Shown here in pieces: positions 18,430-25,600 of a stretch of DNA of 64,000 nt. The stretch is from NCBI RefSeq assembly GCF_005765165.1, contig NZ_VCIW01000020.1, positions 1 to 64,000 on the forward strand. The letters run 5' to 3'. The stretch is from Paenibacillus antri (GTDB lineage: Bacteria; Bacillota; Bacilli; Paenibacillales; YIM-B00363). The translations under genes were made by a program, and so were the position numbers. How positions within the stretch are numbered: position 1 is the stretch's first letter; every line of letters begins with the position of its first letter. Below the pieces are notes generated by a model, which saw only the letters and a program-made list of their open reading frames with translations, was not told the origin of the DNA and ran no database searches.

Positions 18430-18528
18430 ACGTCATTCCCCTCCTTACGATAGGTCGGCGCGAAGCACCCGGGAGTCTCGCCCCCGGACGCCTGCGCTCC
18501 GCATCGATTCAATCGTGTATTCGGCCGG

Positions 18529-19620
18529 TTAATAGTCGAAGCACTTCTTCAGATCCTCGTCGTTGAACGGCAGAATGTCCGGCAGCGGCAATCGCCGATG
18601 CACCGGCAGGATGATCGGATGATCCTTATGCGGCTCGGTCTGGTACCAGTACGCCGTGCTCGAGTAATCGTCGCTCCGGTGGTTGTTATGTCCGTGCTCG
18701 ATCGTGACGCGGATCGACTCGTCGAATAAAATCGGATCTTCGATATGGAACCGGTACGCGGAAATTTTCCCCGACCAGTTCGGTCCGCCGCCGAGCGTAA
18801 TGCCGTGATAAGGCGAGTGGTACTCCTGCTGCGGGCACCACGCGGTATTGAAATAATCTTCCATGCCCGTGCCGTGCAGCGAAGGCGGCCACGCCTCGCC
18901 GTCGATGAAGATCATGTCGTCGCCCTCGCCGTACCAGTTCCATTCCCGCGTGGCGCGCAAATTATGAATGTTCAGGTTGCAGCCGACGTAATGCCCCTTG
19001 CCGACCGCGTCCAACATCACATAATTGCCTTCGCCCGTCGTATTTTTCCCGCCGAATTCGAACAGCGCGTTGGAGATGTCGTCCGCGATCCCCTTCGTGA
19101 GTTCTCTGTGCCAAATCGCATGGAACCGAAGCGGACTGTCGATGTCGCGATCGTATAATTCATAATCGATATAGAAATAAAACTTGATCGGCCGGTCCGC
19201 GTTGGACTCGATCGTAAACCGCGCCTCGCTGCCGAACGGCATCGCGAAGAAGGAGTTCAGCGCCTGCCCGTCTTCCGGACTCATCGCGAGCGGCGCGGAC
19301 CAGTAGTTTTTCGTGATGCCGTGGCCGATGCCGAAGAAGTCGCCTAACGGCGCTTGCACGCTCGGGTTTTGTTCGCCGTCCCAATACATGCGCAGCACGA
19401 GCTTTCGATACAGCGCTACCTCCGGAACCGGGTCGAACGGCGCCGTCGTGATCCAGATATGCGTCACGCAGCCGCTGCCGGCGATTCGGCCGAGATCGAC
19501 CGTCTCCCCGGGCCGAACCGTCAAGTAATCTTTGTTTCCGCCCGTTACATCGTAGGAGGAAATTCGTTTCCTCTTCCCATGTCTTTCCTTGTATAAGTCC
19601 CTTAGTGAAGTGCCCAGCAT
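18529..19620 (-). CDS. GH172 (DUF2961) family glycoside hydrolase
   Basis: A 363-residue DUF2961 protein, now GH172. Family motifs seen are GSGCVTHIWITT near residue 48, QAPLGDFFGIGHG near 90, and HGTGMEDYFNTAW near 245 containing the conserved acidic residue of the active site. Characterised GH172 enzymes act on alpha-D-fructofuranosides (difructose anhydride) or alpha-D-arabinofuranosides. There is no signal peptide, so it would work on imported oligosaccharides. The ATG at 19620 follows GGAGGG. It lies directly behind the two permease genes (gap 34 bp), which ties it to the transporter's substrate. The exact furanoside is not known. Confidence 0.85.
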   Translation of the reverse strand: MLGTSLRDLYKERHGKRKRISSYDVTGGNKDYLTVRPGETVDLGRIAGSGCVTHIWITTAPFDPVPEVALYRKLVLRMYWDGEQNPSVQAPLGDFFGIGHGITKNYWSAPLAMSPEDGQALNSFFAMPFGSEARFTIESNADRPIKFYFYIDYELYDRDIDSPLRFHAIWHRELTKGIADDISNALFEFGGKNTTGEGNYVMLDAVGKGHYVGCNLNIHNLRATREWNWYGEGDDMIFIDGEAWPPSLHGTGMEDYFNTAWCPQQEYHSPYHGITLGGGPNWSGKISAYRFHIEDPILFDESIRVTIEHGHNNHRSDDYSSTAYWYQTEPHKDHPIILPVHRRLPLPDILPFNDEDLKKCFDY

Positions 19621-19654
19621 GTCTCTTCCCTCCGCAACGATGTCTAGATGTCGA

Positions 19655-20479
19655 TTACTTCAAACCGGAAATCTTAATGCCTTGAATAATGTAACGTTGG
19701 AAAACGAGAAACAATCCGATCGTCGGCAGCGCGCCGAGCGTCGCGCCCGCGAGCATCAGTCCGAACTCCGACCCGCGGCCGGATCTGAACTGCGCCAAGT
19801 ATTGGCTGATTTGGAACAAGCTTTCGTCCGTAATCGTCATGACCGGCCAAATGTATGCGTTCCAGAACCCTAAGAATGCGCCGATACCGACGATGACGAA
19901 CGGAGGATACGACATCGGCAAGAAGATCGTCGTATAGATTTTGAATCGGGACGCGCCGTCGATCAGCGCGGCTTCTTCGACGGCGATCGGAATATTCAAA
20001 TAGAACTGTCGAATGAAGAAGATCGAGCCGGCCGAAGCCATCCCGGGGATGATCAGCACGGACATCGTATCCAGCATCCCCAGCCGGGTGACGACGACGA
20101 AGGACGTAACCATGATCGCCATGCCCGGAATGAACATCGTCGTGATCACGTATAACCAGAGCGCTCCCTTAAAGCGGAAATCCAAGCGGGCGAACGCATA
20201 GGCCGCCATGGAGTTGATCCATAATCCTACGGCCGCGAAGATCAACGCGCCGACGAAGGTAACGAAGGCGGCTCGCGTGAACGCCGGATCGTTCAATATT
20301 TCGCCATAGTTCGAAAACAGCCACACTTCCGGGAAAATTCGCACAGGCGTCTGAAGCACTTCCGTCTTCGCCTTGAAACCCGATATCGCCATCCAAAGAA
20401 GCGGAAACAGGGCGAAAATCGCGAACAGGAAGCCGATGACGGACACGGCCGCTCGCTGCGACGCACTCATTGTTTTCAT
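19655..20479 (-). CDS. carbohydrate ABC transporter permease, MalG type (CUT1)
   Basis: A 274-residue inner-membrane permease with six predicted membrane segments. The EAA loop that contacts the ATPase reads EEAALIDGASRFKIYTTIFL, near residue 165. The ATG at 20479 follows GAGGAGGG. It pairs with the MalF-type permease 16 bp upstream and the binding protein before that. No ATPase gene is present; in Bacillota such CUT1 systems usually share an MsmX-type ATPase encoded elsewhere. The substrate is probably an oligosaccharide released by the exported DUF4185 proteins of the operon. Confidence 0.9.
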   Translation of the reverse strand: MKTMSASQRAAVSVIGFLFAIFALFPLLWMAISGFKAKTEVLQTPVRIFPEVWLFSNYGEILNDPAFTRAAFVTFVGALIFAAVGLWINSMAAYAFARLDFRFKGALWLYVITTMFIPGMAIMVTSFVVVTRLGMLDTMSVLIIPGMASAGSIFFIRQFYLNIPIAVEEAALIDGASRFKIYTTIFLPMSYPPFVIVGIGAFLGFWNAYIWPVMTITDESLFQISQYLAQFRSGRGSEFGLMLAGATLGALPTIGLFLVFQRYIIQGIKISGLK

Positions 20480-20495
20480 GGACGTCCCTCCTCGA

Positions 20496-21380
20496 TTATT
20501 CGTCGATCGCCTTTTCGGAATTGATGACTCGGAAGATGATCGCCGAGATGCTGCCCAATACGACGAAGAGCAGCAAGGCGGCCGCGATCGTATGGCCCAT
20601 CAGCAGATCGTTCCGGAAATGCTCGAATATGTAGAAGTTCGGCAGCAGCGTAGCGTCGGACGGCCCGCCGTTCGTAAGAAACAGAGGCAGCTCGAGCTGT
20701 TGAATCGCGCCCACGAATCCGGTGACGAGCAAATAGACGGCAACGTTCTTGAGCAGCGGGATCGTTATGTGGAACATCTTCTGGATAGCCGACGCGCCTT
20801 CCAGCGACGCGGCCTCGTAATAAGATTCGGGGATATCGAGCAGCCCCGCCAGCATGATCAGCGCCGTGATGCCGAAGCCTAACCAGATCGCCGGGATCGC
20901 AAGACCGAACAGGACGATTTGCTTTTCCACCAGCCATCCGACCTTCTCGAACCCGAACGAACCGATGATCGCGTTCAGCACGCCGCCGTCGAAGTTGTAG
21001 ATGATTTGGAAAATAATGGCCGTAATAATCCCGGATATGATCGTCGGGATATAGATGGACGTCTTCACGAAGCTCGACGCCTTCCGCCCCATCGCCCGCA
21101 CGACATGCGCGAACAAGAAGGCGAGCACGAGTTGAACCGGCACGACGAGCAGCACGAATTTGAGGCCTACGCCGATCGACGTATAAAACCGATCGTCCGT
21201 CAATACGAGATAGAAGTTCCGAAAACCGACGAACACGGGGTCTTGATAGAAGCTCCAGTCGTAGAAGCTGATCCGAATCGCGTAGATCAGCGGGATGACG
21301 ACGAAAATGCTCAACATGATCACGACCGGGGAAAGCATGAGGTACGCGGTGCCGTTGTTGTACCTCTTCTTGTTTTTCAT
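20496..21380 (-). CDS. carbohydrate ABC transporter permease, MalF type (CUT1)
   Basis: A 294-residue permease with six predicted membrane segments. The EAA motif is YEAASLEGASAIQKMFHITI, near residue 195. The ATG at 21380 is preceded by GAGGTGG. It is the partner of the MalG-type permease downstream and is separated from the binding-protein gene by 81 bp that contain a strong hairpin. The N terminus (MKNKKRYNNGTAYLML) is typical of lipooligosaccharide/LplB-like members, which often serve unusual oligosaccharides. Confidence 0.9.
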   Translation of the reverse strand: MKNKKRYNNGTAYLMLSPVVIMLSIFVVIPLIYAIRISFYDWSFYQDPVFVGFRNFYLVLTDDRFYTSIGVGLKFVLLVVPVQLVLAFLFAHVVRAMGRKASSFVKTSIYIPTIISGIITAIIFQIIYNFDGGVLNAIIGSFGFEKVGWLVEKQIVLFGLAIPAIWLGFGITALIMLAGLLDIPESYYEAASLEGASAIQKMFHITIPLLKNVAVYLLVTGFVGAIQQLELPLFLTNGGPSDATLLPNFYIFEHFRNDLLMGHTIAAALLLFVVLGSISAIIFRVINSEKAIDE

Positions 21381-21410
21381 GCCCTTGCCACCTCATTTCG
21401 AGTAGGAGAG

Positions 21411-21440
21411 CATCCGGAAGCGTGGAACCGCTTCCGGATG
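21411..21440 (-). other. stem-loop between binding-protein and permease genes
   Basis: CATCCGGAAGCG (21411-21422) and CGCTTCCGGATG (21429-21440) form a perfect 12-bp stem with a 6-base loop. No T-run follows on the minus strand, so it is not a typical full terminator. It sits 22 bp after the binding-protein stop, where hairpins commonly protect the upstream message from decay or stop part of the transcripts, which gives more binding protein than permease. Confidence 0.7.
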
Positions 21441-21461
21441 CCGCCGAGAAATACCCGTCGG

Positions 21462-22847
21462 TTACGGCTTCTTGCTCGCGTAGTCGTTCTTCGCGATGAA
21501 TTCGTTGATTTCTTTCTCCGCTTGCGCCAGCGCTTCCGCGGGGCTCTGCCCTTGGATCGCGCGTTCGATCGCGGAGCCGAAGGCGAAGCTGATCGCCCAA
21601 TCGTACGTCGGCTCGGCGAGGGAATACGGGACGATCTTCTCCGCGATCATCTTGCGGACTTCGTCGCTCTGCGCCTGCGGATCGGCGTTGATCGCTTCGT
21701 CGACCGACTTGCGCGGCGGGAACTTGGAGAATTGGCTCGTTCGGAAGTAATCGACCATAATTTCCGGATCTCCCGCGAGGAACCAAGAGATGAATTCGCC
21801 GGCTTCCTTCGGATTTTTCGCCTTGCCGTCCATGACGAACGACCAACCTCCGAGCGTAGCGGACGGCTTCGTGCCGTCGCCGTCCGGCGTCGGCATCGGC
21901 GCGACGCCGACATTCGGCAGAATGTCCTTGTAATCGTTGCGCAGCTGGCCGATGCCCCACGAACCGTTCACGGACATCGCCACCTTGCCTTGGCCGAAAT
22001 CGGCCATATCCGTGTACCCGTTCAGCGCTTGCGCCGGAGCGACCTTCTCGTCATAGAGACGCTTGTAGAAGGCGATCAGGCTTTCATAATGCGCGTCCAG
22101 GTTCGCCTTCGACCAATCCTCGGAGATCGCCTGATGGCCGCTGTTCATCTGAAGGCCCCACGTCGTCCAGGAAAACTCGACCGCATTGCTCGCGATATGA
22201 AGACCGTACACGCCGTCCTTCGTCAGCTTCTTGCCGGCGTCGATCAGCTCATCCCACGTTTTCGGCGGATTCGCCGGATCGAGACCCGCCGCTTGGAACA
22301 GATCCTTGCGGTAGTACAGCACCGCGGACGGCTCGACAAGCATCGGATACGCATAATGTTTATCTTTATAAAGTACGAACTGTTCGACATTCGGGTATAA
22401 GTCCGCCCAGATCGCCGGATCGACGTATTCGTCGAGCGGCATGAACTGGCCTTGCATCGCCGCGGGCACGATTTTGCCGTAGTCTCTCGTATATACTTGA
22501 GGCGCTTTGCCGGCGGCTTGCGCGGCTTTCATCTTCTGATCCCAAGCGTCGCCCGGCACGATCGTCAGCTTCACTTCGATATGTTCGTGCGTCTTGTTAA
22601 ACTCTTCGACCCACTTCTTGAACCAAGCGCTCGTCGACTCCTCGAACTGGTTGACCCAGAAGTCGACGACGACCTTCTCCTTCGGCGCGTCGTTCGTCGC
22701 GGCCGCGCCGCCGTCCGACTTCGACTCTGAGCCGCTTGCGGCGTCCCCGCCGGTTCCGCCGCCGCCCGATCCTCCGCTGCAAGCCGACAGAACGAGCGTC
22801 GTTCCCATGACCGCGGCGAGCAGAAGCTTTGCTGACATCTTTTTCAT
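21462..22847 (-). CDS. sugar ABC transporter solute-binding lipoprotein
   Basis: A 461-residue extracellular solute-binding protein of the family 1 type. The signal peptide ends in the lipobox LSAC (Cys23), followed by a Gly/Ser-rich linker. Internal motifs typical for the family are KTWDELIDAGKKL, GKVAMSVNGSWGIGQ and LGGWSFVMDGKAKNP. The ATG at 22847 has GGGAGG nine bases upstream; the ATG at 22856 is too close to that site. It is the first gene of the long leftward operon and defines which oligosaccharide enters. It does not resemble a maltose-binding protein closely enough to name the ligand. Confidence 0.9.
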   Translation of the reverse strand: MKKMSAKLLLAAVMGTTLVLSACSGGSGGGGTGGDAASGSESKSDGGAAATNDAPKEKVVVDFWVNQFEESTSAWFKKWVEEFNKTHEHIEVKLTIVPGDAWDQKMKAAQAAGKAPQVYTRDYGKIVPAAMQGQFMPLDEYVDPAIWADLYPNVEQFVLYKDKHYAYPMLVEPSAVLYYRKDLFQAAGLDPANPPKTWDELIDAGKKLTKDGVYGLHIASNAVEFSWTTWGLQMNSGHQAISEDWSKANLDAHYESLIAFYKRLYDEKVAPAQALNGYTDMADFGQGKVAMSVNGSWGIGQLRNDYKDILPNVGVAPMPTPDGDGTKPSATLGGWSFVMDGKAKNPKEAGEFISWFLAGDPEIMVDYFRTSQFSKFPPRKSVDEAINADPQAQSDEVRKMIAEKIVPYSLAEPTYDWAISFAFGSAIERAIQGQSPAEALAQAEKEINEFIAKNDYASKKP

Positions 22848-22923
22848 GTGAAGCATCCTCCCTTTTTTGTTGTACCTATTTAAACGCGCGTCGCGCATTT
22901 AAACCGATTTCGTCGAACGAGGG

Positions 22924-22937
22924 TGTTATCGTTTACA
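22924..22937. promoter_or_regulatory. cre site (CcpA catabolite-repression element)
   Basis: TGTTATCGTTTACA fits the 14-bp cre consensus TGWNANCGNTNWCA at every position. It lies about 50 bases downstream of the predicted transcription start of the binding-protein operon, where CcpA would act as a roadblock. Confidence 0.7.
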
Positions 22938-22970
22938 CATCATGATGGCGCGATTTGGTATCGCTTTCAG

Positions 22971-22982
22971 TTTACCGGTAAA
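22971..22982. promoter_or_regulatory. palindromic operator O1 of the glycan operon
   Basis: TTTACCGGTAAA is a perfect 12-bp palindrome. On the minus strand it starts three bases after the TATAAT of the operon promoter, so it covers the start site. It matches the palindrome at 23071-23082 in outline (TTTAnCGnTAAA) and is probably bound by the divergent LacI protein. Confidence 0.7.
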
Positions 22983-22985
22983 GTT

Positions 22986-23014
22986 ATTATAATCCATGTT
23001 TTTCCCCTTGACAA
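22986..23014 (-). promoter_or_regulatory. consensus sigma-A promoter of the glycan operon
   Basis: On the minus strand TTGTCA (23009-23014) and TATAAT (22986-22991) are spaced by exactly 17 bp. It is one of the best promoter matches in the window and points at the binding-protein gene, with a leader of about 130 bases that holds O1 and the cre site. Confidence 0.8.
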
Positions 23015-23041
23015 CACGGTAATTTTAATTTTCTTTTTTGT

Positions 23042-23070
23042 TTACTTTTCCGATCAACTTCGATATAGTT
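23042..23070 (+). promoter_or_regulatory. sigma-A promoter of the lacI gene
   Basis: TTTACT (23042-23047) and TATAGT (23065-23070) are 17 bp apart. The palindrome O2 starts directly after the -10 box, so the LacI protein would control its own synthesis. Confidence 0.7.
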
Positions 23071-23082
23071 TTATCGATAAAG
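23071..23082. promoter_or_regulatory. palindromic operator O2, autoregulatory
   Basis: TTTATCGATAAA is a perfect 12-bp palindrome that overlaps the lacI transcription start. Its centre is exactly 100 bp from the centre of O1. Confidence 0.7.
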
Positions 23083-23109
23083 CCTTAATTCGATAGGTGA
23101 GAGCAGCTT

Positions 23110-24159
23110 ATGAAGAAACGCGTGAAGTTAGACGATATCGCGAAAGTCGTCGGTCTTTCGAAGATGGCCGTGTCCTTGGCGCTGCGCGAGGACGTATCCG
23201 TCAGCAAGGACACGATTCAACGGGTCAAGGAAGTCGCCGATCAGCTCGGGTACACGCCGAATCGGTTCGCGCAAAGCCTCGTGAACGGGCGGTCCCGTAC
23301 GCTCGCCCTGCTACTCGGCGGCTCGCTGCACGACGATTATCAGAACCAAATCATTCGCGGCGCGATCCCGTACGCGATCGAGAAGGGCTATACGCTCTCT
23401 ATCGCGCCCGCCGAATGCGATCCTTCGCTGGAAGCCTCCTATATTCGGAAATACCAGAACTTGATGGTCGACGGCTTCATGGCGTTCCACTGCCGAACGG
23501 CCGAGCCGTACAAGCAGCTGAAGAAGAACGGCGTCCCCTTCGTGCTGTATACGAAGTATTTCGAGGATTTGGAATGCGACTACGTCGTCTGCAACGATTT
23601 TGCGGGCGGGTACGAGATGACGAGGCGGCTGCTCGAGTTGGGACATCGCAACATCGCTTTCGTCTACGACGAGTATTTAAAGCAGTCTTCCGAAGTGTTG
23701 AACCGAAGGCGCGGTTACGCCGCCGCGCTCGAAGAATTCGGCCTTCCCGCCGGCGCGGCCTCGGCGATCTCCTTCGACTTCGATTTCAAGTCGAATCAGA
23801 CCGATCCGGAGCATCTGTTGGCGAAGAACTCGGCCTTCCGCGAGCGGATGAGCGGCGCCGGTCGACCGACGGCGCTCTTCGTCTGCAACGACGTGCTCGC
23901 TTCGTCCGTATACATCGTGCTGAAGAAGCTCGGCTTAAGCATTCCGGGGGACGTCTCCGTTGCCGGCTACGAGGGCGTCTATCTCGGCCAAATTCTCGAC
24001 CCGCCGCTCTCGACCGTGCGAAGTCCGATTCAAGACATCGGTCGCAAGGCGTGCCAGATTCTCATCGATAAGGTCGAGGGGACCCTTCCGAAGTCGGAGA
24101 CGATCCAGGTGAAGCTCGAGCCGACGGTCGAACTTCGGGGATCGACCGCTCCGCTGTGA
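23110..24159 (+). CDS. LacI-family transcriptional regulator of the glycan operon
   Basis: A 349-residue LacI/GalR protein. The DNA-binding domain reads KLDDIAKVVGLSKMAVSLAL at the N terminus, then the hinge and an effector-binding domain with GYEMTRRLLELGHRNIAFV and CNDVLASSVYIVLKKLG. AGGTGAG lies 12 bases before the ATG. The gene is divergent from the binding-protein operon and flanked by the two palindromes, so it very probably represses that operon and itself. A strong bidirectional terminator follows at once. The inducer is unknown; an imported furanoside oligosaccharide would fit. Confidence 0.88.
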   Translation: MKKRVKLDDIAKVVGLSKMAVSLALREDVSVSKDTIQRVKEVADQLGYTPNRFAQSLVNGRSRTLALLLGGSLHDDYQNQIIRGAIPYAIEKGYTLSIAPAECDPSLEASYIRKYQNLMVDGFMAFHCRTAEPYKQLKKNGVPFVLYTKYFEDLECDYVVCNDFAGGYEMTRRLLELGHRNIAFVYDEYLKQSSEVLNRRRGYAAALEEFGLPAGAASAISFDFDFKSNQTDPEHLLAKNSAFRERMSGAGRPTALFVCNDVLASSVYIVLKKLGLSIPGDVSVAGYEGVYLGQILDPPLSTVRSPIQDIGRKACQILIDKVEGTLPKSETIQVKLEPTVELRGSTAPL

Positions 24160-24160
24160 C

Positions 24161-24216
24161 CGAGCGAGAAAAAACCTGAACGCGCGAGTACCGGCGTTCA
24201 GGTTTTTTCTCGCTCG
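24161..24216. terminator. bidirectional rho-independent terminator with 23-bp perfect stem
   Basis: The 23 bases at 24161-24183 are an exact inverted copy of 24194-24216, with a 10-base loop. Each arm holds an A6/T6 run (AAAAAACC/GGTTTTTT), so it can end transcripts from both sides: lacI on the left and the solute-binding gene on the right. Confidence 0.85.
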
Positions 24217-24286
24217 AGGCCAAGTATAAACCGGCGGAGCGGCTTGCATAACGGGATAATTTTACGGGGGTGGACGATTTTTGGAT

Positions 24287-25600
24287 TTAGCGAAGCGCCT
24301 CCTCCAACCGACGATGCGTGTCCCGCACGATGACGCTCGCTTCCTCGTCGCCTTTCAGCAGCCGCTGCAGCGATTCGGAGTAAATTTGATTGATTCGCTC
24401 GGGATACTGAGGCTCCTGCCGCTCCGTCCCGAAGATGCGCTTCGTAAATTCCGCCCGAAGCCCTTGGTTGTAAAATCGCTCTCCGGCCTCCATCACCGAA
24501 CGGCGAGGAGAGTACGCGAACTTGGCCTCGCTGCTCCACTTGAGCGGAATGTCCGGATCGCCGGCGAACGCCCATAGGATGAACTTCGCCGCTTCGTCCG
24601 CATGCGCGCCGGCACGGTTGGCGGCGATCTTCCATCCGCCGGCGATCGTGGTCCGCGCCCCTCCCTCCGGATAAGGAAGCGGCACGACGCCGATCGGCGC
24701 GTCCGCGTATTCGGTTTCGAGCAGCCGGACGTTCCATGACCCGCTCACTTGCATGGCCGTCTCGCCGTTCGCGATAATGGCGATGTCCGTCGTCGGACGG
24801 GACGGGTTCATATTCAGCAAGCCTCGGCTTCTCAAGTCGGAGAAGTACGAATACGTCCGCAGCGCGCCGTCTTCGTCGAAGCCCGAGCTTCGCCCGTCGC
24901 CCGACAGTACGTCCGCGCCCGTCTGCCATAGGAACGGAAGCCAAGAGAAATTTTGATATACGTTGCCGAACGTCTCGATCGTTAGGCCGCTCGTCCCTTT
25001 CGTCGTCAACGCCTCCGCGGCGGCTTTCGTTTCCTCCCATGTCCGAGGGGGAGCGAGTCCCGCCTTTGCGAACATGTTTTTGTTATAATACAGTCCAAGC
25101 AGCTCCGTCTCGAACGGAATCGCGAGCAATTCCCCGTCGAGCGACGCCGAAAGCAGCGCCGCAGGGTCGAAGTCCGCTCGGACGTCCGGCGCTAGGCGGC
25201 CCGTCAACGGATAGAGCAGCGAAGCGTCCGCGAAGCGGCGGATCGTCGCGGACGAGACGAAGAAGACGTCCGGTCCGTGCCCCGACGCGAACGGCGCGAG
25301 CAGCCGCGTGCCCGAGAAGTAGATGTCGCTGGAAATATACTCCACCTTAATGTCGATGTCGGGAAATTCCGCCTCGTACCGTTCGCCGAGCCATTGCCAG
25401 AACTCGAATTCCTTCGCCTGGTGGAACGACCACAGCGTGAGCACGGTTTTATCCTCTCCCGTCTCCTCCGCGCCGGACGAGCGGAGCAGGGCGGACAGCT
25501 CCGGATCGTCCATCTTCTTCCCCGGCGCGCAGGACGCCAGCGCCGCGAGGGCGGTCCAGGCGAGCAGCAGCTTGCGACCCGTCGCGCGTAACGCCTTCAT
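24287..25600 (-). CDS. solute-binding lipoprotein linked to the YesM/YesN system
   Basis: A 437-residue family 1 solute-binding protein with lipobox LASC (Cys24). Typical blocks are PDVFFVSSATIRRF, PRTWEETKAAAEALT, GETAMQVSGSWN and IAGGWKIAANRAGA. Its ATG overlaps the stop of the response-regulator gene (ATGA, 25597-25600) with GGAGG ten bases upstream, so the pair is coupled. There is no permease gene in this operon. That suggests either a partner for distant permeases or a ligand-presenting accessory of the sensor kinase. About 70 bp downstream lies the bidirectional terminator. Confidence 0.88.
   Translation of the reverse strand: MKALRATGRKLLLAWTALAALASCAPGKKMDDPELSALLRSSGAEETGEDKTVLTLWSFHQAKEFEFWQWLGERYEAEFPDIDIKVEYISSDIYFSGTRLLAPFASGHGPDVFFVSSATIRRFADASLLYPLTGRLAPDVRADFDPAALLSASLDGELLAIPFETELLGLYYNKNMFAKAGLAPPRTWEETKAAAEALTTKGTSGLTIETFGNVYQNFSWLPFLWQTGADVLSGDGRSSGFDEDGALRTYSYFSDLRSRGLLNMNPSRPTTDIAIIANGETAMQVSGSWNVRLLETEYADAPIGVVPLPYPEGGARTTIAGGWKIAANRAGAHADEAAKFILWAFAGDPDIPLKWSSEAKFAYSPRRSVMEAGERFYNQGLRAEFTKRIFGTERQEPQYPERINQIYSESLQRLLKGDEEASVIVRDTHRRLEEALR

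Noticed and set aside
17882-18436. ORF starting at the ATG right behind AAGGAGGGG (18436)
   Set aside because: Its frame gives low-complexity arginine-rich sequence; the TTG at 18429 in the other frame starts a clear signal peptide and DUF4185 domain.
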